From positions 1-9,088 of the forward strand of contig NZ_JAUSCG010000167.1 of assembly GCF_030651615.1 (NCBI RefSeq): 9,088 nucleotides of DNA. Reading direction: 5' to 3'. Below, in pieces: positions 1 through 6,197 of the stretch; position 1 is the first letter of the stretch, and every line of letters begins with the position of its first letter. Source of the stretch: Methanocalculus sp. (GTDB lineage: Archaea; Halobacteriota; Methanomicrobia; Methanomicrobiales; Methanocorpusculaceae). The translations under genes and the position numbers were made by a program. The notes under the pieces are model-generated. The model was not told the DNA's origin. It worked only from the letters and a program-made list of their open reading frames with translations, and made no database searches.

Positions 1-2
1 AC

Positions 3-179
3 GACAAAAAAGTCGAGCAATGGGAAGGGGAATATTGGTCGGCACTCTCGAACATGATCCCCTGGGTGAACAGATTTAACCGAAAAATTCGGGAATCGGC
101 CCGCCTAACCAACAGCCGGAATGCCAACGACCGCTCAAAGAGGATCCTCTCCTCCCTGATTGAGGGTTACCTCTCCTGA
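3..179 (+). CDS. C-terminal end of an unrecognised protein, partial at window edge
   Basis: Frame 3 is open from the window edge to a TGA at 177-179 and gives 58 residues. The fragment is basic and polar, with tryptophans near its start (QWEGEY, then IPWVNRFNRKIRE) and a probably helical tail (DRSKRILSSLIEGYLS). No signal peptide, membrane segment or catalytic motif is visible, and I do not recognise the family. The stop lies 14 bases before the preferred ATG of the PIN-domain gene (5 bases before its alternative TTG), on the same strand, so the two are probably one operon. A gene just upstream of a PIN nuclease is often its antitoxin or partner, but that is inference from position only. The start and most of the gene lie outside the window. 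Confidence 0.6.
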   Translation, partial: DKKVEQWEGEYWSALSNMIPWVNRFNRKIRESARLTNSRNANDRSKRILSSLIEGYLS

Positions 180-193
180 AGAGATTGATCACG

Positions 194-925
194 ATGTCCT
201 CCCTCCATCATTTCCTCGACACAAACATCCTTGTCGGATCCCGGATCGGATGGGATGGACAGCACCATCACACTCACCGATATCTGCAGCAGGACGGCTT
301 CCTACGGCATACGAGTGAGCGGGTGTATAAGGAATGCACCGGGGTATTTGGTCTGTTCAGGAGAACAATGACAAAATACCTGAACTATCTTTTAAAATCA
401 CTCCCTGCCTCTCCTGACCCCTTCACCCTCGATATGACTATCAAGAGACTCACCAAGCGGTATATCCTCTCACTTAATAACGAGAAAGAGAAAAATGTGC
501 TCACCTCTTTCGTGCATCAAAACATGGATGATCTCCGCAACTGTGTCCTGGGGACAGAAAATGATCGGGAAACCTTCAGACAGGAGATCATCGACGTTAT
601 CAAGGGAGCATTGGATTCGCTGGATAGAGATTGCCGTCCCGATGACCCTTCAGCGCCGGTCATCTGTTATACCTGTTGCCCCGAGAATTATGACTTGGAT
701 CTCCCGGATCAAAAAAGTGCCCTGATCCCCGTCATCGGCTATGAACCAGATATCCTTGTGATTCTGGACGCATATTTCATACAGATCCATCGGATAGGGG
801 AGGAGGTCAGTCTCGTCACCGCCGACAAGACCCATATCCTGAACAACCGCAAGAAAATCGAAGAGACACTCCCTGGCATCACCATTAGAGAGCCGGAATC
901 ATTTCTCATCGGGCATGCAGGGTGA
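194..925 (+). CDS. PIN-domain ribonuclease-like protein
   Basis: Predicted 243 residues. The N-terminus carries the classic first PIN strand with its acidic residue (FLDTNILVG, Asp9). The last third carries DILVILDAYF (about 186-195, Asp192) and SLVTADKTHIL (about 206-216, Asp211), the usual last PIN strands. Glu47 (SERVYKEC) is a candidate second acidic residue. PIN domains use clustered acidic residues to bind Mg2+/Mn2+ and cut RNA. A VapC toxin has about 130 residues, so the extra charged helical stretch at about 50-180 between the acidic motifs makes this a larger, atypical PIN protein. ATG 194 is preferred over an in-frame TTG at 185 because it puts the LDTN strand in the usual place; neither has a strong ribosome binding site. 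It follows an unrecognised gene in the same operon. It could be a toxin or an RNA-processing enzyme; the PIN call is fairly secure, the role is not. Confidence 0.72.
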   Translation: MSSLHHFLDTNILVGSRIGWDGQHHHTHRYLQQDGFLRHTSERVYKECTGVFGLFRRTMTKYLNYLLKSLPASPDPFTLDMTIKRLTKRYILSLNNEKEKNVLTSFVHQNMDDLRNCVLGTENDRETFRQEIIDVIKGALDSLDRDCRPDDPSAPVICYTCCPENYDLDLPDQKSALIPVIGYEPDILVILDAYFIQIHRIGEEVSLVTADKTHILNNRKKIEETLPGITIREPESFLIGHAG

Positions 926-1364
926 TCACCCCTCTGACGCGTGCAGGATGTCATCCTTCCCTGCCTGATAGTGCTCCACCATCACCACCTGCATCCACCC
1001 CAGCTGTAATGAATCCCGGATCAGGCGGACTTCAGCTGCGTCGACGTTTTGTACTTGTTCTCAGTCAGGAACACATCGCCCGTACTGGCACGCCCATTTA
1101 CCTCGATAAGCGGACGTCGAACGAAATCCCTGGGTTATCGGGATCGAACCGCCGGGAGATCATGTGTGAACCGCGGTTTCCAAGTTCCACGCTCTCAAGC
1201 ACATAGCCCCGCGCCCCCTCATGTCGGATCGCCGCACCCAACGCCGCTCGTTTCACCTCATCATCGCGCCGCCGGTTGACAAAGAGGTAGACGAGCTTGT
1301 TGACTCCAAGAAGAGGGATCAGAGGGGGAGTATTAATGATCTGGCAGAAAAGGAGAACCTGATT
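926..1364 (-). pseudogene. Decayed C-terminal part of a DUF3883-domain (helicase-associated) protein
   Basis: On the minus strand three adjoining reading frames together give a DUF3883-like C-terminus. From 1364 down to about 1112 the frame reads LLGVNKLVYLFVNRRR, then EVKRAALGAAIRHEGARGYVLES, then NRGSHMISRRFDP. A one-base loss near 1109-1113 shifts the frame into LIEVNGRASTGDVFLTENKY, the family's IEVKGRA...LTENE motif. That frame meets a stop at 1021-1023. A third frame resumes with VRLIRDSLQLGWMQVVMVEHY and ends at a TGA at 926-928. The family's DYWLYVV segment is missing, so about 20 codons seem to be deleted at about 1035-1048. No start is present; the frame is cut by a stop at 1365-1367 beside the tRNA. 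In full-length proteins DUF3883 usually follows an Snf2-like helicase or sits in defence or restriction genes. Its stop is immediately next to the PIN gene stop. Family assignment is from remembered motifs. Confidence 0.62.
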
Positions 1365-1366
1365 TC

Positions 1367-1370
1367 AAAA
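1367..1370 (-). terminator. T-run just after tRNA-Ser
   Basis: Four T residues on the minus strand follow the tRNA discriminator base directly. Short T-runs end archaeal tRNA transcripts. The run is short, so this is suggestive only. Confidence 0.35.
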
Positions 1371-1454
1371 CGCTGAGGGGGAGATTTGAACTCCCGAGAG
1401 ACAAACGCCTCACGAGGTTTCCAGCCTCGCGCCTTACCGCTAGACTACCTCAGC
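1371..1454 (-). tRNA. tRNA-Ser (anticodon GGA)
   Basis: Read on the minus strand, the 84 bases fold as a class II tRNA. The acceptor stem GCTGAGG/CCTCAGC has 7 perfect pairs. A short D arm contains AGCGGTAA. The anticodon stem CGAGG/CCTCG has 5 pairs with loop CTGGAAA, giving anticodon GGA at 1420-1422 (reads UCC and UCU). The long variable arm GAGGC-GTTT-GTCTC and the T arm GGGAG/CTCCC with loop TTCAAAT complete the fold. The discriminator base is G and CCA is not encoded. The long variable arm plus G73 mark it as serine-accepting. It lies 28 bases after cbf5 on the same strand and may be co-transcribed with it. Confidence 0.96.
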
Positions 1455-1480
1455 AAAAGATGCAGTATAGTTATTGATGG

Positions 1481-1492
1481 GGTTATTTATTA
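1481..1492 (-). promoter_or_regulatory. Possible TATA box for tRNA-Ser inside the cbf5 3' end
   Basis: On the minus strand TTAATAAATAACC sits about 27-40 bases upstream of the mature tRNA 5' end and overlaps the last codons and stop of cbf5. Spacing and AT content suit an archaeal box A. Co-transcription with cbf5 and processing is an equally good explanation. Confidence 0.3.
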
Positions 1493-2394
1493 ACCCTGCT
1501 CTTCTTCGTCCATCCACGGGCGTATGTTCCCGGCTCCATCAGGATCGCTTTTGGAGTTGCAACAAAGCCGTGTTTTCCCGGAACACACTTCTCTGATTCA
1601 ATACGGGCGGTGCCGAGACCGATAAATCTCCCCGATTCGGTCATGAAAGAGACTGTTTCGCCTTTTGAAAACGTGCCACAGGAGATGACACCCGCACCGG
1701 CGAGCCGTGCTCCCCTGCATACAGCATCGACTGCGGTGTCACGGAGGGTGATCGGCGGAAGATCCGCAACTGCCCGCTCGATAGGGAGGATCATCTTTCT
1801 GAGTGGTTCGGCATCGCCTTCATCTGCAAAGGCTTTTGCATCTGCGAGTTCGTGGAGGGTGTGGGCATCCGCTTCAGAGAATCCGCCGGAGAAGGTGCGC
1901 CTGAGCTCCACCATCTGTCCACGGACCCCGAGTGCGAGCCCGATATGGACACAGAGTGTCCTGATGTAGGTGCCCGCCTCGCACCGGACTTTCAGAAGGA
2001 CGAACCGGCCTTCCACATCGAGCACCTCGATCGCATGGATCGTTCTGATCCGAAGAGCCCGCTTAACCGCACTCCTTCGTGGGGGGCGCTGGTAAATCCG
2101 GCCGCAGAATCCGCTGACCACCTCATCGATCCGATCCCGTGGGACATCCCCATGGAGCCGGAGGATACAGATATACTCCTTCTCATGGGCGAGGAGATGT
2201 TCTGCAACCTTTACGGCTCGTCCGAGCATCACGATCAGGACGCCGGAGACCATCGGGTCAAGGGTTCCGCCCTGCCCGGTGTTGATACCCAGTATATCGC
2301 GGACCCATGCGGCGACTTCATGGCTTGTCGGGCCCGGTGGCTTGTCAATGACGATGATCCCGGAGGTTATGCTGGTTGGTTGATCTGAGCTCAT
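1483..2394 (-). CDS. cbf5: H/ACA guide-dependent tRNA/rRNA pseudouridine synthase Cbf5 (TruB family)
   Basis: Archaeal Cbf5 is the catalytic subunit of H/ACA RNPs (with Nop10, Gar1, L7Ae and a guide RNA), which isomerise uridine to pseudouridine in rRNA; it can also act alone on U55 of tRNA. The 303-residue protein has the N-terminal IVIDKPPGPTSHEV (14-27), the catalytic loop GGTLDPMVSGVL with nucleophile Asp46, the EKEY substrate strand (71-74), GTYIRTL (141-147) and a C-terminal PUA domain (about 214-290). The length is slightly below the usual 320-340. The His often found in GH(S/T)GTLDP is Gln41 here. The start ATG overlaps the hemD stop as ATGA, so translation is probably coupled. tRNA-Ser follows 28 bases downstream. 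Many annotations label this archaeal protein TruB; the PUA domain and context favour Cbf5. Confidence 0.95.
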   Translation of the reverse strand: MSSDQPTSITSGIIVIDKPPGPTSHEVAAWVRDILGINTGQGGTLDPMVSGVLIVMLGRAVKVAEHLLAHEKEYICILRLHGDVPRDRIDEVVSGFCGRIYQRPPRRSAVKRALRIRTIHAIEVLDVEGRFVLLKVRCEAGTYIRTLCVHIGLALGVRGQMVELRRTFSGGFSEADAHTLHELADAKAFADEGDAEPLRKMILPIERAVADLPPITLRDTAVDAVCRGARLAGAGVISCGTFSKGETVSFMTESGRFIGLGTARIESEKCVPGKHGFVATPKAILMEPGTYARGWTKKSRVNK

Positions 2395-3077
2395 AATGTA
2401 TTCCTGTGTATGTACCTGTTGAGTGCTTCTAGTGTTCCGGTGAGTGAGCCATCTCCAACGACTGCCGGTTCTATTCCGCCTCTTCGCATCGCGTCTGCGG
2501 TGATCTCCCCGATGGCAATGGGCAGGATCTCCATTGACCGCTCCCAGACCGCCATCATAAAGGAGTTGGCGCTTGTGAAGAGTATTGCATCCGCCCCTTC
2601 AAGATCAAGGGGGGTGTTGGTCTGAATAAGGCCATAACACCGGTACTCATACGCGACTCCTCCTGCATCTTCGATCGCCTGGATCAGGGCGTGATTTGGG
2701 ACGTCTGCACGAGGGATTCCGATTGATCTCCCCTCAATCCATTCACCGAGGTACGGAACGAAGTCGCGGGAGTAGAAGGTGGGGAGTGTCTCTGCTTTCA
2801 GGCCGGCCTCTTGAAGCATATGGGCTGTCTGGGGTCCTATTGCTATGATACGCGCCTCTGTTCTGAGGAGGGGGGCTACCTTCTCTGCCGGAAGCGCGCT
2901 TGTAAAGAAGATACAGTCGAAAGCACCACGATTAGCCTCGAGTACAAATGCCTGAATCTGGTTATCGTAGATCTCTGCTGCCAGGGGCGAGACGGTACGG
3001 CAGGAATGGCCGTACCTTGCACAGGTAGCCTGGTCTCTGCCTGCCTTCTCAGCAAGTCTGGTCACCGCGATGATCAT
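2391..3077 (-). CDS. hemD: Uroporphyrinogen-III synthase
   Basis: HemD closes hydroxymethylbilane into uroporphyrinogen III while inverting ring D. In a methanogen this cytosolic step feeds coenzyme F430, cobalamin and siroheme. The 228-residue protein is of normal length and shows the two-domain pattern: the N-terminal strand IIAVTRLAEKAG, IFFTSALPAEKV (57-67), IAIGPQTAHMLQEAGL (78-93), then IFFTSANSF-like ILFTSANSF (165-173) and AIGEITADAMRRGGIEP (188-204), ending in GDGSLTGTLEAL. HemD diverges strongly in sequence, but the paired FTS motifs and the IGxxTAxxxxxxG motifs are diagnostic. ATG 3077 is chosen because it starts the first beta strand. No clear ribosome binding site precedes it and an AT-rich AATATCAT lies about 30 bases upstream, so the mRNA may be leaderless. 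It is the first gene of a minus-strand unit with cbf5. Confidence 0.9.
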   Translation of the reverse strand: MIIAVTRLAEKAGRDQATCARYGHSCRTVSPLAAEIYDNQIQAFVLEANRGAFDCIFFTSALPAEKVAPLLRTEARIIAIGPQTAHMLQEAGLKAETLPTFYSRDFVPYLGEWIEGRSIGIPRADVPNHALIQAIEDAGGVAYEYRCYGLIQTNTPLDLEGADAILFTSANSFMMAVWERSMEILPIAIGEITADAMRRGGIEPAVVGDGSLTGTLEALNRYIHRNTL

Positions 3078-3139
3078 TGTGTCATTATAGGCCCGGATGC
3101 ATGATATTCTTGTCCTCTCCTGCTGATGATCTCTTTCGC
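3078..3139. promoter_or_regulatory. Short divergent promoter region between hemD and the TctA-like gene
   Basis: Only about 62 bases separate the two divergent starts, so both promoters must fit here or reach into the genes. AT-rich candidates are TATAA-like sequence around 3082-3087 and ATGATATTC around 3101-3109. Neither can be assigned with confidence. If the TctA gene instead started at 3101, the gap would be only 23 bases. Confidence 0.3.
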
Positions 3140-4360
3140 ATGATGGACGGCATCCTCATCGGGGCAGTAATCGGGGTGGTGCTCGGAACAGTCAGTGGGT
3201 GCACCCCTGGTATCCATTCAAACCCGATGGCTGGTATCCTCCTGGGAGTTCATCCGGCACTCCTCATCCTCTTTGGCCCCTCAGTCTTTGCAGCAGCAGT
3301 CACTGCGACACTCATCACGCATACTTTCCTCGATGCTGTCCCCTCCACATTCCTTGGGGTGCCTGACCCCGATACTGCGATCTCGGTTCTGCCTGCCCAT
3401 GCACTCTGCATGAAGGGTCTTGGTGAGGAAGCGGTCAGGATATCAGCACTTGGGTCTGCGGCAGGGTCGGTTTTTGGGCTTATCCTCTTCCCTCTCTTCT
3501 TTATCCTCCTGCCACCGCTTCAGCCATACCTAGACTGGTGGATAGGTCTTCTTCTGCTCGGGGTGGCGGGACTTCTTGTGGTTCGATCAGCCGCTCCGGA
3601 GTGGGCAGCGGCGATCTTTGTCACCTCAGGTATTCTTGGATCATTTTCGATGGAGTACTCATATCTCTCGTGGCAGGTGCTCCCTGGTGGTAGCCCCCTC
3701 CTTCTCCCCCTTTTGACCGGGCTTTTTGGTTTGCCGATCCTCTTGAAGGGTGTATCCGGTACAATCCCCGAGCAGAGTTATCGCGGAATCAGGATGGATA
3801 GGGGTGAGATCTTCGGATCTGCTGCAGCAGGTACCATTGCCGGTGCCGTAGTCGGGTGGATGCCGGGATTCTCAAATGCAACGGCAAACGCGGTTCTTGC
3901 CTCTTTCATCTCCTATACCAGGCAGGGCAGAGGATACATCCTCGCAACGAGTGCTGCAAACACTGCAAATGCCTTCCTCGGGATCGCCGCCCTCTATGCC
4001 CTCTCACGTGCGAGAAATGGCGCGATGGCAGCAGTGGCAACAGAGGAGCTGCCGCAGCTCTCCGGCATTCTTCTTGCCGGATGTATAGCAGCTCTCGCTG
4101 CATACCCGCTTACTATCCTTGCTGCAAAGGGATCACGGTATCTTGCAGATCTGAACATCCGGCGGCTGAACCTCTCCGTCGTCGTCTTGCTTGTTGTTCT
4201 GACTGCTCTTCTGACCGGACCGTTTGGACTGTTTATTCTTCTTCTTGCAACTGCCATCGGGTCTGTTCCCCCGCTCGTCTCTGTCCAGCGGGTCTTCTGC
4301 ATGGGGGCGATCATGGTCCCGATCATCTGCTGGTCAATCCTTGGAATTCCGCTTTTCTAG
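3140..4360 (+). CDS. TctA-family (COG1784-like) integral membrane permease
   Basis: Very hydrophobic 406-residue protein with about ten predicted membrane segments. It carries the two pseudo-repeated signatures of the tripartite tricarboxylate transporter permease family: GTVSGCTPGIHSN near residues 16-28 and VVGWMPGFSNATANA near 237-251. Also typical are LDAVPSTFLGVPDPDTA (about 64-80) and the SWQVLPGG region. Bacterial TctA (about 500 residues) works with TctB and the periplasmic binding protein TctC. Neither partner is visible here and the protein is shorter, as in stand-alone archaeal homologues whose substrate is unknown. ATG 3140 (with ATG 3143 next) is preferred because it lies just before the first membrane segment. 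An ATG at 3101 and a TTG at 3077 are in frame but would crowd or overlap the hemD start. Its TAG stop overlaps the opposing exchanger stop. Confidence 0.82.
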   Translation: MMDGILIGAVIGVVLGTVSGCTPGIHSNPMAGILLGVHPALLILFGPSVFAAAVTATLITHTFLDAVPSTFLGVPDPDTAISVLPAHALCMKGLGEEAVRISALGSAAGSVFGLILFPLFFILLPPLQPYLDWWIGLLLLGVAGLLVVRSAAPEWAAAIFVTSGILGSFSMEYSYLSWQVLPGGSPLLLPLLTGLFGLPILLKGVSGTIPEQSYRGIRMDRGEIFGSAAAGTIAGAVVGWMPGFSNATANAVLASFISYTRQGRGYILATSAANTANAFLGIAALYALSRARNGAMAAVATEELPQLSGILLAGCIAALAAYPLTILAAKGSRYLADLNIRRLNLSVVVLLVVLTALLTGPFGLFILLLATAIGSVPPLVSVQRVFCMGAIMVPIICWSILGIPLF

Positions 4361-5280
4361 ATGATCCCTGCAAGCACCCCGATATAGATACAGTACCCGA
4401 TCAGAATGATTGCTGATATGGTGCGGGTGAGCTTCTCTCCTGCGAGCGTGATCGGAATTGCCGCAGCTGAGAAGAGTGCCATTGCCAGGAGGTCGCCCCG
4501 AGCATCAATTGGGACCGGGGTGATGAGGGCGATGATCCCCATCACAAAGAGGAGGTTGAAGATGTTGCTCCCAAGGAGGTTTCCAACCGATAACCCCCCC
4601 TGCCCTCGTGCAATTGCAACAACTGATGTAGCAAGTTCGGGGAGGGAGGTGCCGACTGCAACGAGCGTCATCCCGATGACGAAGGCGGAGACTCCAAGGG
4701 CTGTTGCGATCACGACTGCCGAGTTGACGACGAGCTGGGCGCCGATGATGACTGCGGCAATACCTCCTGCTGTCATGAGGTAGTCGAGATACCCCTTCGT
4801 CTCTGTTCGTATCTCATCGGCACCCCCTTTCTTCCAGAGCAGGCGGAGGATCAGAATGAATGCGATCAGAAATACCGCTCCTGCAATTGAAGACAGGGTG
4901 CCTGACCATGCAAGGATGCAGAAGAGGGCGGTTGCGGCGAGCATCAGCTGGATCTGTATCCCAATCCCACTGTTATGGGGATCCCTGGGGTTGAGCATCT
5001 TTGGATGGAGTATTCCGCAGATCGCAAGCACAAGCGCGATATTGGCGATGTTGCTCCCGATGATATTGCCGGTTGCAATCTCCGGGCTTCCGGTGAGGGC
5101 AGCATTTGCGCTGACGACCAGTTCCGGAAGAGATGTTCCGAATGCAACGACGGTGAATCCGATGAGTGCGGGTGCAATCCCAAACCTTGAGGCGAGTCCG
5201 CTCCCCCCTCCTACGAAGAGGTCCGCCCCCTTAACAAGGAGTATCAAACCGATGATGAAGACGGCCGCTTCGATGAACAT
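4357..5280 (-). CDS. Calcium/sodium antiporter (CaCA family, YrbG-like)
   Basis: A 307-residue inner-membrane exchanger with about ten membrane segments, the usual length for prokaryotic K+-dependent Na+/Ca2+ exchanger homologues. The two inverted alpha repeats are clear: GTSLPELVVSANAA (48-61) with GNIIGSNIAN (71-80), and GTSLPELATSVVA (210-222) with GNLLGSNIFN (233-242). Glu53 and Glu215 are the expected ion-binding residues. A short charged cytoplasmic loop (about 149-163) separates the halves. It probably exports Ca2+ using the Na+ gradient. The frame stays open for 56 further codons upstream, but that stretch is Pro/His/Ser-rich, covers the promoter region and overlaps nop5, so the ATG at 5280, just before the first hydrophobic helix, is taken as the start. 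It is divergent from nop5 and convergent with the TctA-like gene. Confidence 0.92.
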   Translation of the reverse strand: MFIEAAVFIIGLILLVKGADLFVGGGSGLASRFGIAPALIGFTVVAFGTSLPELVVSANAALTGSPEIATGNIIGSNIANIALVLAICGILHPKMLNPRDPHNSGIGIQIQLMLAATALFCILAWSGTLSSIAGAVFLIAFILILRLLWKKGGADEIRTETKGYLDYLMTAGGIAAVIIGAQLVVNSAVVIATALGVSAFVIGMTLVAVGTSLPELATSVVAIARGQGGLSVGNLLGSNIFNLLFVMGIIALITPVPIDARGDLLAMALFSAAAIPITLAGEKLTRTISAIILIGYCIYIGVLAGII

Positions 5281-5300
5281 ATGAGAAGATCTGGTCGCCG

Positions 5301-5310
5301 GATATATAGG
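5301..5310. promoter_or_regulatory. TATA box, possibly shared by the antiporter gene and nop5
   Basis: GATATATAGG contains the self-complementary core TATATA. Its centre (about 5305) is about 32 bases before the nop5 ATG at 5337 and about 25 bases before the antiporter ATG at 5280 on the other strand. Both spacings suit archaeal TATA boxes driving leaderless or nearly leaderless mRNAs. It is the only good TATA element I see in the 56-base gap. Confidence 0.6.
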
Positions 5311-5336
5311 TGCTGAGGTTACACAAGTCTTACAAG

Positions 5337-6197
5337 ATGGAATACTGGTGTCTGAGTGTCGATGATCGCGGGGATCTGCTGCCTGTGGAGGGTGCCCCCC
5401 TTGATCTTCTGGCGAGGGTGAGGTCGATTGCAACCGATATGCGGACATTTCGCCCTCTGACGGCTGATATGATTCAGAAGAGCGGGCTCTTCTCTGATCG
5501 GAGTGAGTATATCCGGCGGCTTCGCGAGGTTACCACTCTCCAGGCGCGGGAGGAGATCAGAGATGCGGTATCCGGAAAGGATGCGGAACTCCTCCAGATG
5601 GTGAGAATGCTCGACCAGATGGATGAAGTGATCAATCTCCTCTCCGAGCGGCTGGTTGAATGGTACCAGGTGACGAACCCGGCATTCTCACAGAAGGGGA
5701 AGCAGGGATCGGTGAAGCGTATCCTTCCAAAGATCCTCCGGAGCAGATCACCTCCTCTCCGTGGGATGGCTAAAGAGATGGAAGGATTGATGGAAGCGCG
5801 GACCGCACTTGCTGCTGAGGTATCACGGCTTGCGGGACGGGTGATTCCAAATACCAGCGAGCTTGTCGGCGGTCTTGTTGCGGCACGGATCATGGCGCGG
5901 GCAGGGGGTCTTGAGAAACTCGCCCGGATGCCCGGCAGTTCGGTGCAGGTGATCGGTGCTGAGGCAGCACTCTTCTCGCATATCAGGCAGGGGTCCCCCT
6001 CCCCCAAACACGGCATTATCTTCCAGCACCGACGGGTTCATAATGCTCCCCGTGAGGTTCGGGGGCGGGTGGCCCGTGTTCTTGCGGCAAAACTTGCGAT
6101 TGGGGCCAGGATCGATTTCTTCCGGGGAGAACCGGACCCTGAGTTCCTCGCATCGGCACAGGCGATGATCGATTCGATGGTTGGAGGTTCATTATGA
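5337..6197 (+). CDS. nop5: C/D-box RNP scaffold protein Nop5 (NOP56/NOP58 family)
   Basis: Nop5 bridges the L7Ae-bound guide RNA and fibrillarin in archaeal C/D RNPs that 2'-O-methylate rRNA and tRNA. The 286-residue protein has a coiled-coil segment MDEVINLLSERLVEWYQ (about 95-111), then the Nop domain: IPNTSELVGG (170-179), IGAEAALFSHI (206-216), SPKHGIIFQH (222-231) and RGRVARVLAAKLAIGARID (242-260). It is a compact form: many archaeal Nop5 proteins have about 400 residues, and this one lacks a long N-terminal domain and the lysine-rich C-terminal tail. ATG 5337 is preferred over an in-frame GTG at 5310 because the GTG lies within the TATA-box region, too close to be transcribed. The stop overlaps the flpA start as ATGA, coupling the two interacting partners. 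Confidence 0.94.
   Translation: MEYWCLSVDDRGDLLPVEGAPLDLLARVRSIATDMRTFRPLTADMIQKSGLFSDRSEYIRRLREVTTLQAREEIRDAVSGKDAELLQMVRMLDQMDEVINLLSERLVEWYQVTNPAFSQKGKQGSVKRILPKILRSRSPPLRGMAKEMEGLMEARTALAAEVSRLAGRVIPNTSELVGGLVAARIMARAGGLEKLARMPGSSVQVIGAEAALFSHIRQGSPSPKHGIIFQHRRVHNAPREVRGRVARVLAAKLAIGARIDFFRGEPDPEFLASAQAMIDSMVGGSL

Noticed and set aside
922..1279. Two plus-strand open frames between the PIN gene and the tRNA
   Set aside because: Proline/serine-rich sequence with no motif; the opposite strand holds a better explanation as a decayed DUF3883 gene.
1371..1390. Search for an attachment-site repeat of the tRNA-Ser 3' end
   Set aside because: No second copy is visible in the window; it would have to lie to the left of position 1.
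1852..2388. Open plus-strand frame of 178 codons
   Set aside because: It lies entirely antisense to cbf5, has no recognisable motif, and its length is explained by the codon bias of the opposite strand.
3077..3139. N-terminal extension of the TctA-like gene from TTG 3077 or ATG 3101
   Set aside because: The TTG at 3077 overlaps the hemD start and leaves no room for promoters; the added residues are not conserved-looking. ATG 3101 cannot be fully excluded.
3856..4416. Open plus-strand frame of 186 codons, rich in Cys, Ser and Arg
   Set aside because: It is an alternative frame of the TctA-like gene with low-complexity composition and no family signature.
5281..5448. 56-codon N-terminal extension of the antiporter frame
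   Set aside because: It is a Pro/His/Ser-rich stretch that covers the promoter region and the nop5 start; the hydrophobic protein clearly begins at the ATG at 5280.
5474..6016. Open minus-strand frame of 180 codons
   Set aside because: It is antisense to nop5, rich in Ser and Arg, and has no protein-like pattern.
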